Assembly: GCF_008520265.1 (NCBI RefSeq)
Contig: NZ_VIQM01000097.1
Coordinates: 78,055 to 142,054, forward strand
DNA from: Sphingobacterium cavernae
Lineage (GTDB): Bacteria > Bacteroidota > Bacteroidia > Sphingobacteriales > Sphingobacteriaceae
Length of the DNA: 64,000 nt
Reading direction: 5' to 3'
Part shown: piece by piece, positions 1 to 9,634 of the stretch
How the letters are laid out: every line of letters starts with the position of its first letter
How positions within the stretch are numbered: position 1 is the stretch's first letter
The notes under the pieces: model-generated
The model's database searches: none
What the model was told of the DNA's origin: nothing
The model's input: the letters and a program-made list of their open reading frames with translations, nothing else
Translations under genes and position numbers: made by a program

Positions 1-1473
1 AACATATCCAACACCTATAACAATCAAATGACTATAGACTCCAAGCATCAATTTGTTATGTGTAAAATTAAACCTACCAAAATCAAGAATCTTAAAGGTT
101 TCTTCTCCAAAACTAATTTCGGTACTTGTCAAAAAAGCATATGCTGTGAATAATATACAAACGACAATTGCAATATTTACCCCTTGATTATTCGCTCTTG
201 ACGAAAAGATTCCCAATAAAAAGACACCAACAATTCCTCCTGAGAAAATAGCATACAATGTAAATATTATGCCCAAGATACTTTCACTTCCCAATTCAAC
301 GTAGATAAAACCTATCACAATAGAAATTACACCAGCTAAAGCCACCATCCAACGGCTTACGTTTAAGTATTTTTTATCCGATAAATTAGGCTTTGCCTTT
401 TTGTAATAATCTTCGATTCCAACTGCTGCAAGCGAATTTAAATCTGCGCTCAAACTACATATCGCTGCCGATATCATTGCAGCCAAAATAAACCCCACCA
501 CGCCCATTGGCAACTCAGACATTATAAAGTATGGAAATACATTATTAGGCCCAACAGTTTCTGGTAAAGGATTTTGTTGATAATATACAAACAAAGCTGT
601 ACCAATTAGCATAAATAAGGACCATACCGGTACAGTCAAGAGTATACCTAATAGCGATGCTCTGATAGCCGATTTATCTGATTTCGCAGTTAAATACCTT
701 TGAATAACAGTTTGATCTGTTCCATATTTCTGAATCGCATAGAACACGCCATTTATCGCCATCACTAAAAATGTTAATTTCTTGAAATCCATATCGTAAG
801 GACCGAAACCAGTACGACCGTTTGTTGATGCCACATTCCACAGTTCCGCAACACCTCCATCAATTGATAGGATAATAACAAACAAACATAAAATACCACT
901 AGCAAACAACATGAAGCCCTGAAACACATCAAGCCATATAACTGCCTCTATACCACCAAGTAAATTCACAGCAACAATCAAACCTCCCACCAATAAAATG
1001 ATAACATACGTATCAAAACCAGTCATACCTTCTAATGCAACAGCCAAGAGATAGAGTACGGTTCCCATACCTGAAAATTGCCTCAATACAAATGCAATGG
1101 AACTATAATACCTTGCAAAAGACCCAAATCGTTTTTCGAAATATTCGTATGTACTCAGGCCTATCACTTTTCTATAAAGGGGCACGATAAACCAAACAGT
1201 TCCTAATAAGATTATTGGAACCATTAACCCTTGTACGAGAAGTATCCAGTTATTTGAAAAACCTTCGGCTGGATAGCCTAAAAATGTAACACTACTAATT
1301 AGCGTAGCGAGTAAAGACATACCAATTGCCCAAGAAGGTACACGACCTTTTGCTGAGAAATAATCTTCTGTAGTATTCTGGTTTTTAGCATACCGCACAC
1401 CAAAATATAAGGTTATAAGGAGCACAAATACAATAATTCCGTAATCCAAATAACTTAAAATAGGTTTATCCAT
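1..1473 (-). CDS. Sodium:solute symporter (SSS family), 3' end beyond the left edge
   Basis: Reading down from an ATG at 1473, the minus strand stays open for 491 codons to the window edge without a stop, so the C-terminus is missing. The protein is very hydrophobic with at least ten membrane segments. It starts with a short extracytoplasmic stretch (MDKPILSYLDYG), then a first helix, then the SSS-like stretch NTTEDYFSAKGRVPSWAIG and a helix holding SLLATLISSVTFLGYP. The segment AAMISAAICSLSADLNSLAA is typical of SSS sodium-site helices. SSS proteins import sugars, sialic acids or organic acids with Na+ across the inner membrane. It is the last visible gene of the PUL operon, 18 bp after the acid-sugar kinase, so it probably imports the monosaccharide or ulosonic acid released outside the cytoplasm. 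The substrate itself cannot be read from sequence. Confidence 0.9.
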   Translation of the reverse strand, partial: MDKPILSYLDYGIIVFVLLITLYFGVRYAKNQNTTEDYFSAKGRVPSWAIGMSLLATLISSVTFLGYPAEGFSNNWILLVQGLMVPIILLGTVWFIVPLYRKVIGLSTYEYFEKRFGSFARYYSSIAFVLRQFSGMGTVLYLLAVALEGMTGFDTYVIILLVGGLIVAVNLLGGIEAVIWLDVFQGFMLFASGILCLFVIILSIDGGVAELWNVASTNGRTGFGPYDMDFKKLTFLVMAINGVFYAIQKYGTDQTVIQRYLTAKSDKSAIRASLLGILLTVPVWSLFMLIGTALFVYYQQNPLPETVGPNNVFPYFIMSELPMGVVGFILAAMISAAICSLSADLNSLAAVGIEDYYKKAKPNLSDKKYLNVSRWMVALAGVISIVIGFIYVELGSESILGIIFTLYAIFSGGIVGVFLLGIFSSRANNQGVNIAIVVCILFTAYAFLTSTEISFGEETFKILDFGRFNFTHNKLMLGVYSHLIVIGVGYV

Positions 1474-1491
1474 TAGTTGTGTAATTAGATA

Positions 1492-2631
1492 TTAAACATC
1501 CTGATGGCTATTCCATGAATAGCTTCCAGGTTTTAATGTAATATATAATTCAGTATTATCCACTTTCATTCGTATTACTCCTGCCTGAAATACATTTACA
1601 GGTCTCATTTTATGTATGTTTAATACTTTTAAAATTTCATAGGCAGTAGCACCACCTTCAATATTTAGCTCATGTATTTCGCTTTGGGAATATAAGTCTG
1701 CTACCACTTTAGCCATAATAAAACGCAAAACATTAGCTTTTTCATTTACATCATCAATAAATGCTAGAATCGCTGTTCTATGTGTTTTCAACTTTTCGAT
1801 AAGATAAGAAACTACGTCATTATTAATTCCATCCCAATAGATCACAAATTCTTCAGGTCGTGCTTGAAGCCACTTTCTGGAATTTTGATGCGTAGAACCG
1901 CACACATAAAGTTTGGTGTTTTCGGCAATAATTGACTTATCGACCGAAGATATAAAATCTTCAGAATTTATAGGATTAATTTTTATTTCATTATTTATCA
2001 ATAATAATTTTAATAACTCCTTAAAATATGCTGACGCTCCAGCATTAATGCGATTCAAATAAGTTTCGCCTGCCAAAACAACTAAATCCTGTTCAGAAGA
2101 TGCTTCCCAAATTGTCACGCCTTTAGTCCCGAAATCTTTTCCAACCTTACATAAATGCCAATTAGGGTTATTCAAAATCTCCAATACATCATCATGCATA
2201 ACAGGAAATTCTGGATCCTGCGCAAAAGAAGTTTGGCTAATCAAAACTTCATCTATATAGTATTTACTATCTTTTATAGAGCGATTTAAAATTGGGTTTA
2301 TAGGACAAAAATTAATAATTTTATGTTTCAAAAGATTACAATACAGTTCAATTTCCGCACTTATGTGACCTCTTAAAACCGAATCAAATTTTAAATATAT
2401 ACAATTGAATACAGAAAAATCAACTGCATCAACAATAGTAATAATCTTATTTTTCACGTCCTCTAACGTTAAAGAACGCGTATTGCTGTTTAAAATAATA
2501 ACATCACTTTTGAAATTGTCTTCTTCTGATAAGCTATTATAAACTTCTGCTGTTAAACCAGATTGTAGAACTATTCCTGCAATTTCAGCAGCTCCTGTGA
2601 GATCATCAGCGATTACTAATATTGAAAACAT
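1492..2631 (-). CDS. Four-carbon acid sugar kinase family protein (DUF1537/OtnK-like)
   Basis: The 379-residue protein opens with ILVIADDLTGAAEIAG, the N-terminal hallmark of the four-carbon acid sugar kinases (old DUF1537). Known members phosphorylate D-threonate, L-threonate or D-erythronate at O4, and the product goes to a PdxA2-type or OtnC-type partner. A C-terminal nucleotide-binding part contains IEGGATAYEILKVL (about residues 323-336), like the GG(E/D)TA motif of the family. The PdxA-like dehydrogenase gene lies 7 bp upstream and the symporter 18 bp downstream, all on the same strand. The family call is strong; the exact substrate is inference from context, where an aldolase and a reductase could supply a C4 acid. 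Confidence 0.9.
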   Translation of the reverse strand: MFSILVIADDLTGAAEIAGIVLQSGLTAEVYNSLSEEDNFKSDVIILNSNTRSLTLEDVKNKIITIVDAVDFSVFNCIYLKFDSVLRGHISAEIELYCNLLKHKIINFCPINPILNRSIKDSKYYIDEVLISQTSFAQDPEFPVMHDDVLEILNNPNWHLCKVGKDFGTKGVTIWEASSEQDLVVLAGETYLNRINAGASAYFKELLKLLLINNEIKINPINSEDFISSVDKSIIAENTKLYVCGSTHQNSRKWLQARPEEFVIYWDGINNDVVSYLIEKLKTHRTAILAFIDDVNEKANVLRFIMAKVVADLYSQSEIHELNIEGGATAYEILKVLNIHKMRPVNVFQAGVIRMKVDNTELYITLKPGSYSWNSHQDV

Positions 2632-2638
2632 GGTAGTA

Positions 2639-3664
2639 CTATTTATTTTGACTTAATTGTACTGCAGATTTAATAGCTAAAAGCATCGCGTCAGCACTTG
2701 CTACACCCTTTCCTGCTATCTCAAAAGCCGTTCCATGATCTACTGATGTACGGATAATTGGTAAGCCCATAGTTATATTTACACCTTTCACGCTATCCAT
2801 TTGCTTTTTCTCTGGATTCCATTTAAAACCCGTTAACTTAAAAGGTATGTGTCCCTGATCGTGATACATCGCTACGATTCCGCCATAGTAGCCTGTAGCC
2901 GCTTTTGAAAATAACGTATCGGCAGGTACGGGTCCATCTACATCATAACCTAGTTCTTTTGCCTGCACAACTGCTGGTAAAATTTCTAAATCATCTTCTG
3001 TACCAAAAAGACCTGAATCTCCTGCATGTGGATTAAGTCCCGCGATACCTATTTTTAGGTTTTGTTCACCTAAACTTATCAATCCATTATGGAGCAATTC
3101 TACAACTTCTATGATACGCTCCTTTTTAACCAAATCACATGCCTGCCTCAATGAAACGTGCGTAGACACATGGATAACTTTCATATTTTCTTCTACCAAT
3201 AGCATCGCATACTTCTTTGTATTTGTATACTCTGCGTATATCTCGGTATGCCCCGCAAAATGAAAACCTGCTTCGTTAATAGATTTTTTATTTATTGGAC
3301 CAGTAACGGTGGCATCTAACTTCCCATCTAACGCAAGGTCAATTACTTTTTTCACCGCTTCAAAAGATGCTTTACCTGCCTCAGCTGATACTTCACCAAA
3401 TTTTATTTCATCCAAATTAGCATTCTGTAAATCAAACACATCGATTTTGCCAAAATCAAAATTTGCTTGAGCTACATCAGAAACTGCATTAATCTCGACA
3501 TCGATATTAAGAAGCTCTGCGATGTGTTGGAAAACTTTTGCATCTCCAATTAATAATGGCTTACAAATAGAGTGAATATCTTGATCTAATAAAGCTTTAA
3601 TGGCTATTTCAGGACCTATACTTGCTGGATCACCCATAGTTATCCCGATAACTGGCTTATGCAT
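2639..3664 (-). CDS. PdxA2-like 4-phospho-acid-sugar dehydrogenase (PdxA family)
   Basis: The 341-residue protein has the full PdxA fold: IGITMGDPASIGPEIA near the N-terminus, the metal site motifs GHTEIYAEYT and STHVSLRQA, and YHDQGHIPFK near residue 266. PdxA itself oxidises 4-phosphohydroxy-L-threonine for vitamin B6. The PdxA2 branch oxidises and decarboxylates 4-phospho-D-threonate or 4-phospho-D-erythronate to DHAP. The adjacent acid sugar kinase and the catabolic operon favour the PdxA2 role over B6 synthesis. The start overlaps the end of the aldolase gene by 8 bp, suggesting translational coupling. Assignment to PdxA2 is from context, because the two branches differ by few residues that I cannot score by eye. 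Confidence 0.88.
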   Translation of the reverse strand: MHKPVIGITMGDPASIGPEIAIKALLDQDIHSICKPLLIGDAKVFQHIAELLNIDVEINAVSDVAQANFDFGKIDVFDLQNANLDEIKFGEVSAEAGKASFEAVKKVIDLALDGKLDATVTGPINKKSINEAGFHFAGHTEIYAEYTNTKKYAMLLVEENMKVIHVSTHVSLRQACDLVKKERIIEVVELLHNGLISLGEQNLKIGIAGLNPHAGDSGLFGTEDDLEILPAVVQAKELGYDVDGPVPADTLFSKAATGYYGGIVAMYHDQGHIPFKLTGFKWNPEKKQMDSVKGVNITMGLPIIRTSVDHGTAFEIAGKGVASADAMLLAIKSAVQLSQNK

Positions 3665-4577
3665 TTTTTGTCAAATTAAGAGTTATAGTATTTTGATTAA
3701 CTAAGTCTTGAAAGTTTGAAATCAGCTTATTTTCTTCCTCTACATTATCTCTATTTAGTGGTGGCATCATATGCGTATCACATAAATCCAGCTGTTTCAT
3801 AAGAACTTTAAGCGCCCAAAGAGAATCTCCTAAAGACTTATTTGATTGATAAATAAGACCTAGTTTATCCGATTCGTGCTGCAAGCTATAGACACGATCT
3901 TCTAATCCTTGCTCAGCCGCTAAACACATTTGTGTATAGATTTTTGGAGCAAAATTCCCTGTACTTGGTACAATTCCCGCACTTCCATTTAATAATGCAA
4001 TAGCTGATTGTCCAGCCCAGCCCATATAATGCTTAAAATCTGTTCTATCTCTACAGAGATCAAGTAATGCGATCAATCTCTCAATAGAGCGTTCTGAATC
4101 TTTCACAGCCACAATTTTAGGATGATGACTAAGACGTTCTATCACAGCTAGCGGAATTGACATATGTGTCGTTGCAGGAATATTATAAATAATCAATTCA
4201 GGTTTACATGCATCTGCCAGTCTAAGAAAATAATTCTCCATTTGCTCCTCACTCAGAGCATAGTAAGTAGGTAATGTTGCTACCACTGTTTCAACACCCA
4301 ACTCAAAGGCTTGATCTGCAAATTGTATAGTATCATCTATTATATTAGAAGAAACACCTACAAGCAACTTTTGTCCCACAGGACGATTATCTACAGCAAC
4401 TTTAAGGTACTCTTCTTTAAAATTTTGAGGTAATGATGCGCATTCACCTGTAGTCCCCAAAATAAAAGGAATAGCATTATTAGAATACAAATACGTAAAG
4501 ATTTTCTTAACTGCATCTTTGTCAAGTGATAAATCTTCGCGCATTGGAGATATGACAGGAATAATTGTTTCTTTCAT
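3657..4577 (-). CDS. DapA/NanA-superfamily pyruvate aldolase
   Basis: I chose the ATG at 4577 (protein begins MKETIIPVISPM; 306 residues). An upstream ATG at 4607 would add ten poorly fitting residues and overlap the dehydrogenase gene. The family motifs are present: GTTGECASL (residues 41-49), the proton-relay tyrosine in YNIPATT (about 136) and the Schiff-base lysine in VAVKDS (about 166). The superfamily makes or breaks C-C bonds with pyruvate: DHDPS, N-acetylneuraminate lyase, KDG and 2-keto-3-deoxy sugar acid aldolases. In this operon a catabolic aldolase acting on a 2-keto-3-deoxy acid is far likelier than lysine synthesis. The substrate is unproven. Confidence 0.88.
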   Translation of the reverse strand: MKETIIPVISPMREDLSLDKDAVKKIFTYLYSNNAIPFILGTTGECASLPQNFKEEYLKVAVDNRPVGQKLLVGVSSNIIDDTIQFADQAFELGVETVVATLPTYYALSEEQMENYFLRLADACKPELIIYNIPATTHMSIPLAVIERLSHHPKIVAVKDSERSIERLIALLDLCRDRTDFKHYMGWAGQSAIALLNGSAGIVPSTGNFAPKIYTQMCLAAEQGLEDRVYSLQHESDKLGLIYQSNKSLGDSLWALKVLMKQLDLCDTHMMPPLNRDNVEEENKLISNFQDLVNQNTITLNLTKNA

Positions 4578-4590
4578 TATAAGTATATTG

Positions 4591-5736
4591 TTAATAGGCC
4601 TTTTCAAATATTTCTATTGCATCATTTAGCTTAATTTCACGCGGATTATTTACTAATAACCGTGTTATTTTCATTGCATCCTCAGCCATTTGTGGTATTG
4701 CATCTATTGGAATATTAAGATCTCTTAATCGTGAGGGCACACCACAATCGGCAAGCAGTTGTTTAATTTTAACAATACCTGCTAAAGCAGTTTCTTCTTC
4801 AGATTCACTTTTATTACATCCTAATGCAACTGCAACTTCAGCATATTTTTTGATGTTACTCAGATAACTGAACTCCATCACATGAGGTAATAAAATCGCA
4901 TTGGACAGACCATGTGGCAAATGAAACATACTTCCTAACGGATAGGATAATGCATGAACTCCTGCAGTATTAACAGGTCCTAGACAAAACCCGCCTAGTA
5001 AGCTTCCCATCGCAACTTTGCTTCGTGCTTCGATATCATTTCCACTTATAACAGCTTGTACAAGGTTATCTGCTATCAATTGCATGCCCTTGTAAGCATA
5101 CATATCAATAAACTCTTGTGAATTTTTGTTGACATAAGCTTCTAGACAATGCGTCAGGGCATCTATACCAGTAGCCGCTGTTATTGCTTTTGGAATACTT
5201 AAGGTTAATAGTGGGTCTGCATAAACCATATCTGGCACTAAGAATGGACTAATAATCCCTTTCTTTTGTCCTTCTGGGTCTACTAATATTGAATTTGGAG
5301 AAACTTCACTACCTGTCCCTGCAGTGGCAGGTACACATATGAGTCTCTTCTCGCGCTTATGCAACAATCCATTGCCTACTATTTCTTCTAATGTCTGCTC
5401 ACTATCGAGAAGAGCTGCTATTAACTTGGCCACATCAAGTACACTTCCTCCACCAATTCCTATTACCGTATCCACACTTTTTAATGGAATCGAGAAAATC
5501 ACACGTTCTAAATCCTCAAATGATGGCTCTTGAACAATTCCTTCTTCAATATGATACTTCACACAATCATTTTCTAAGCTATTAATTAATGGCTTTATGG
5601 CATCACGCAATGGAACAATGGAAAGTATTACGACTTCCTTGCATTGCAAAGATTTTAGGTCTTGCACCAATTGATCTAAAACACCGTTTCCAAAAACTAA
5701 CTGTCTAGGAAAATTAATCTTTAAATATGTATTCAT
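4591..5736 (-). CDS. Iron-containing alcohol dehydrogenase
   Basis: This 381-residue group III alcohol dehydrogenase carries the NAD(P)-binding GIGGGSVLDVAK motif (residues 93-104) and the metal-ligand regions GIDALTHCLEAY, NTAGVHALSYPLG and HGLSNAILLPHVM. Such enzymes (FucO, lactaldehyde and succinate-semialdehyde reductases) usually reduce an aldehyde in the cytosol. It starts the cytoplasmic cassette, 5 bp after the end of the sialidase-like gene and 13 bp before the aldolase gene. The natural inference is that it reduces the aldehyde released by the aldolase, and reduction of a C4 semialdehyde acid would give the substrate class of the kinase two genes on. It lacks a signal peptide. Confidence 0.9.
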   Translation of the reverse strand: MNTYLKINFPRQLVFGNGVLDQLVQDLKSLQCKEVVILSIVPLRDAIKPLINSLENDCVKYHIEEGIVQEPSFEDLERVIFSIPLKSVDTVIGIGGGSVLDVAKLIAALLDSEQTLEEIVGNGLLHKREKRLICVPATAGTGSEVSPNSILVDPEGQKKGIISPFLVPDMVYADPLLTLSIPKAITAATGIDALTHCLEAYVNKNSQEFIDMYAYKGMQLIADNLVQAVISGNDIEARSKVAMGSLLGGFCLGPVNTAGVHALSYPLGSMFHLPHGLSNAILLPHVMEFSYLSNIKKYAEVAVALGCNKSESEEETALAGIVKIKQLLADCGVPSRLRDLNIPIDAIPQMAEDAMKITRLLVNNPREIKLNDAIEIFEKAY

Positions 5737-5741
5737 TAGGT

Positions 5742-6878
5742 TTATTCTTCCTCTGGTTTATAAACTTCTTCACTCGGTAATGTATACCCCTTTACTTCTG
5801 GCCAAATACCGTTTTTAATTAGTCGCCTTTTCATTTTTTTTGGATCAGCCACCACATGCTTCATTTTCTGTCTTCGCCATGTATATGCAAAATGAACCAA
5901 CCCATCTTTACTTTGAATTACAGCTGGGTAAGAATATTGACTAATTGGTGAATCTTCAAGAATCAATGTAGCATACCATTTTATTCCATCTTTCGAAACC
6001 GCAACGTTCAACGGCGTTCTTTTTCCTTTTGGATTATCAGCCGGAGGCAATACGTGATTGTAAACTAACACATGCGTACCATCGTTTAGTGTCACTGCAT
6101 CAAAGCCTGAATTGTTATTTGGCAAGGAAGTTTTGCTTAATGGCGACCAAGTCTCACCAAAGTCATAAGACCATGATTCCGCAATTGCCCAATTTCTTGT
6201 GCGTGCCAGTAGTTGCAATTTTCCTTTACCATGATTCAAAATAGTAGGCTGTATCGCATTGATATTATCACCTCTATCAACAGAGGCTGTTTTACGCCAG
6301 GTCAGTCCATTATCAGTACTAATTTCAAAATGTATATTCCATCCATTTCCTTCCGTACTACTTGGTGATATAAGATTTCCGTTAGACAATAATATAGGCT
6401 TGTTTTTTATGGGACCTAAAATTCCAGAAGGTAACTGTGTTGCTTCCGACCACGTTCTACCGCCATCTTTTGATCTTTTCAACATTCCCCACCATTCCGA
6501 CGGTTTTGGCCCAACTTTATAAAACAAGAGCAAATCACCATTCGGAATTTGATACAAAACTGGATTCCAAGTTGGTAGTCGTGAACCATCTTTTTGAACA
6601 CCATCAGCTACAGACTCAGGTTGACTCCAACTTCCGTTTTCTAGACGTGATACATAAATTTCTACATCAGGATTTCGCTCATGTTTACCGCCAAAGAAAG
6701 CATATATTAAACCATATGGTGTATCTTCAATCGTAGCAGAGTGACATGATGGAAATGGAGCAACATCATACACAAATTGATCGGTGATAATACCTTTCTG
6801 CCATTTGTGTAGATTATTGTGTTGCGCGTATATTAATCCAATGCAGCATGACAACATCGTCAGCAATATATATCTCAT
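5742..6878 (-). CDS. Secreted sialidase-fold (BNR) glycoside hydrolase
   Basis: The 378-residue protein has a Sec signal peptide (cleavage probably after LIYAQ, about residue 19). Three Asp-boxes of the form SxDxGxxW are visible at 136-143 (SKDGGRTW), 187-194 (STDNGLTW) and 237-244 (SYDFGETW), the mark of a six-bladed beta-propeller of the BNR/GH33-like type. It lies between the GH78 rhamnosidase (3 bp upstream) and the alcohol dehydrogenase. Nothing in the window supports sialic acid catabolism: no ManNAc epimerase, NanM-type mutarotase or GlcNAc6P genes are present. A pectic 2-keto-3-deoxy sugar (Kdo or Dha) or another acidic sugar is a better candidate ligand. The fold is secure; the activity is inference. 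Confidence 0.75.
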   Translation of the reverse strand: MRYILLTMLSCCIGLIYAQHNNLHKWQKGIITDQFVYDVAPFPSCHSATIEDTPYGLIYAFFGGKHERNPDVEIYVSRLENGSWSQPESVADGVQKDGSRLPTWNPVLYQIPNGDLLLFYKVGPKPSEWWGMLKRSKDGGRTWSEATQLPSGILGPIKNKPILLSNGNLISPSSTEGNGWNIHFEISTDNGLTWRKTASVDRGDNINAIQPTILNHGKGKLQLLARTRNWAIAESWSYDFGETWSPLSKTSLPNNNSGFDAVTLNDGTHVLVYNHVLPPADNPKGKRTPLNVAVSKDGIKWYATLILEDSPISQYSYPAVIQSKDGLVHFAYTWRRQKMKHVVADPKKMKRRLIKNGIWPEVKGYTLPSEEVYKPEEE

Positions 6879-6881
6879 AAT

Positions 6882-9632
6882 TTATAATTTGCTTTTAAAT
6901 AGATAATTACCAGAAGATATCTCAATTATTACCTTACCATCTCTCAATTCGCTGAGTAATTTGATTCCTTCTATTGTTTGTATTGATTTGTTTGATTCTT
7001 TAATTGATTCCAAAGAAGATGTAGGTAAATGAATAATCGCTTTGGTGTTAGGAGGAATAGAAATATCCCATTCAAAATTCTTTTTGTTTCTTTTCCAATG
7101 GGAATGAATTTTACCAAATAAACTTTGGAATCTCGCATTCACATAAGTCAGATCACCAAGGATTTCAGGGGTCATAACAATTGTTTGAAAAGCATTTTCT
7201 TTAGACTTTATTCCCGCCAAATTTTCATAATACCATACTAGTAAATCACCCAACATCATGACATGATTTTGCGAATTCATTTTTGGATGTGCCGTATTTC
7301 CATTCCACAATTCCCAAATGGCGGTCGCCCCATTTTCAATCATATAACCCCATGATGGATAAGTCTTTTTACTAGCCATCTCGTATGCAAGTTCACCTAA
7401 ACCGATATCAGATAATGTACGCATTAACCATTGCACACCCACCACTCCTGTACTAAGGTGCCCATCGTTATCAATTCGAATATTATTTTCAATTGTTTGA
7501 ATTAACCTTCCTTTGTTTGAAGGTTCAACCAACCCAAAACACACAGCTAAAATATTATCCGTTAACTTATTTGCTCCGTAATAACCGTTTTCATTATAGA
7601 ATTCCTTGTTAAAAGCACTTCTTATTTTCTGAGCTCGATCTATGTACTCTGTTTTATCATTTGAGTTAAATGTTAATTCAGCGAATTTCTCCATTAAGCC
7701 CAATAAATGATAATAATAAGCTGTGGATATTAGTAAGCTTGGGTATTTTTTATCTGCAATTTTTCCTCGTCCAGCTTCAATAGACTCAGGCGGAAAACAC
7801 CAATCACCATAACTATCCTTCGTAATAATCCCTTGACCATTCGAATAATTAGAATAGATATAATTCATCCATTTCTTCATAGATGCATAGTGATTTTCAA
7901 TAATTCTTAAATCACCACTCTGCTGATACAGCATATCCGCAATTATCAGATAAGTTCCTGGCCAACTGATATTATCACTATAATATCTCCAAAATGCTGG
8001 TGCTACATCCGAAATAGATCCATCTGCTGTTTGTGATAGTCGAATATCATCGAGCCATTTGATATAAAAATTAATGTTATCAAACAGGAATGTTTCTCCG
8101 TAGGCAGTAACTGTTCGATCGCCGAGCCAAGGCTGACGCTCGTTTCTTTGTGGACAATCTATAGGCATCCCTTTATAATTAGATGCTGTGCCCCACCATG
8201 CATTTTGATGAATTTTGTTCAGTAGACTATTTGAACTTTCAAAAGATCCTATAGTCACCAAATCATCGTAAACAAATCGACCTATGAAATTATTAGCATG
8301 TACTTCACCAGGATAATTAGAAAATTCAACATATCGAAAACCATGATAAGTAAAACGTGGTTCCCATTCTTCTATTTGCCCCCCCTTTAATGTATACAAA
8401 TCGGTAGATTTCGCATCTCGCAAGTTCTCTACAAATATTTCTCCATCATCCTGAAGAGATTCTGCAAAACGTAGCTTTACTTGTTCACCAGACTTGCCTT
8501 GTACTTTAAACTTTACCCACCCTGAAAAATTTTGTCCAAAATCAACTATAAAACGCCCTTTTTCTTTATGAATAATGTGAACAGGTTTGATATCCTGCAT
8601 TACTTTCATAAAATTATTGAGCTGAGATTCGAATTTTCCAGTAGGCGCTTGTACATATGATACTTTCATCCAACTCGAATCATCATAGCCTTTTTCTGAC
8701 CATCTTCCTAATTCTTTGCGTGCATTATATTCTTCTCCATCATATTCATTATTCGCAATGATGGGACCATCTGTGGTTCCTTTCCAAGAATCATCCGAGC
8801 GGATTGTTTCTGTTGTTCCATCCCCGTATTCAACAAATATTTGAAGCTGCATTTTAGGAAAGCCAAATGACTTAACTTTGTAAGCTTTAGTTTGCCTCAT
8901 GGCAAAAAATCGGCCATTACCTAGGATTACGCCAACTGCATTCGCTCCTTCCTGCAATGACGTCGTCACATCAAAAACATTATATTTAACATTTTCAGAA
9001 TAATCCGTTGGAGCTGGCGCAAGTACTTGATCGCCTATTTTTCGGCCATTAATATACAATTCATACAACCCTAAGCCCATGATATAAGCGGTAGCTTTTT
9101 TTACTTTCTTAGGTGTTTTGAATTCCTTTCTCAAATAACGTGCTGAAAGTTTGCCTTCTTGTTGGTTGTCACTTGGGAAATAACTTTCAAAACCGATCCA
9201 CCTGTTGTACCAATCCTTATATTTTAACAGCCCCATGGTCCACGTCGCAGGTGAAGACCAAGTAGTTTTACTCTTATTCGTTGCTATTTTTACTTTCCAA
9301 AATACTTGCTGACGACTTGTAAGATTCTTACCATTGTAATAGACCGCTATAGAATTATTAGATATTACATCTCCAGAATCCCACACGTCACCTATATCAT
9401 TATTAAGCTTTTCTAGATTTGAGGATACTAAAATGCGATAGGACTGCTGGATTACATTTCGTTGAGAACTCTGAATCTTCCAACTCAATCTTGGCTTATT
9501 AATATCAATGCTTATCGGATCAACTAGTAATTCGCAACGAAGATCATACAACGCAATTGTCTCTCCTTTTGCGAATAGCGTACAAAAAATTAGTATAAAT
9601 AATATATTAATCCGTGCGTTCATAATTATCAC
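6882..9632 (-). CDS. Alpha-L-rhamnosidase, GH78
   Basis: The 916-residue protein has an N-terminal signal peptide (an alternative start at MNARINIL, three codons in, is equally good). An N-terminal beta-sandwich domain starts LYDLRCELLVDPISIDINKP, typical of bacterial GH78. The (alpha/alpha)6 catalytic domain shows CPQRNERQPWLGD, with the general-acid glutamate near residue 497, and GATAIWELWNG with the second catalytic glutamate near 774. GH78 enzymes remove terminal alpha-L-rhamnose by inversion. In a pectin PUL this points to RG-I or RG-II side chains. It is 2 bp from the upstream GH2 gene and 3 bp from the sialidase-like gene downstream, clearly co-transcribed. Periplasmic or surface location is expected. 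Confidence 0.92.
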   Translation of the reverse strand: MIIMNARINILFILIFCTLFAKGETIALYDLRCELLVDPISIDINKPRLSWKIQSSQRNVIQQSYRILVSSNLEKLNNDIGDVWDSGDVISNNSIAVYYNGKNLTSRQQVFWKVKIATNKSKTTWSSPATWTMGLLKYKDWYNRWIGFESYFPSDNQQEGKLSARYLRKEFKTPKKVKKATAYIMGLGLYELYINGRKIGDQVLAPAPTDYSENVKYNVFDVTTSLQEGANAVGVILGNGRFFAMRQTKAYKVKSFGFPKMQLQIFVEYGDGTTETIRSDDSWKGTTDGPIIANNEYDGEEYNARKELGRWSEKGYDDSSWMKVSYVQAPTGKFESQLNNFMKVMQDIKPVHIIHKEKGRFIVDFGQNFSGWVKFKVQGKSGEQVKLRFAESLQDDGEIFVENLRDAKSTDLYTLKGGQIEEWEPRFTYHGFRYVEFSNYPGEVHANNFIGRFVYDDLVTIGSFESSNSLLNKIHQNAWWGTASNYKGMPIDCPQRNERQPWLGDRTVTAYGETFLFDNINFYIKWLDDIRLSQTADGSISDVAPAFWRYYSDNISWPGTYLIIADMLYQQSGDLRIIENHYASMKKWMNYIYSNYSNGQGIITKDSYGDWCFPPESIEAGRGKIADKKYPSLLISTAYYYHLLGLMEKFAELTFNSNDKTEYIDRAQKIRSAFNKEFYNENGYYGANKLTDNILAVCFGLVEPSNKGRLIQTIENNIRIDNDGHLSTGVVGVQWLMRTLSDIGLGELAYEMASKKTYPSWGYMIENGATAIWELWNGNTAHPKMNSQNHVMMLGDLLVWYYENLAGIKSKENAFQTIVMTPEILGDLTYVNARFQSLFGKIHSHWKRNKKNFEWDISIPPNTKAIIHLPTSSLESIKESNKSIQTIEGIKLLSELRDGKVIIEISSGNYLFKSKL

Positions 9633-9634
9633 TA

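Noticed and set aside
2639..4577. Vitamin B6 (PdxA) and lysine (DapA) biosynthesis genes
   Set aside because: Family membership alone would suggest this, but both are inside a catabolic operon with a four-carbon acid sugar kinase and no other B6 or lysine genes.
1..6878. Sialic acid catabolic cluster (sialidase, NanA-like aldolase, SSS transporter)
   Set aside because: No ManNAc epimerase, ManNAc/GlcNAc kinase, deacetylase, deaminase or mutarotase genes are present, and the surrounding enzymes (PL1, GH140, GH78) target pectin. Kinase and PdxA2-like genes do not fit sialate breakdown.
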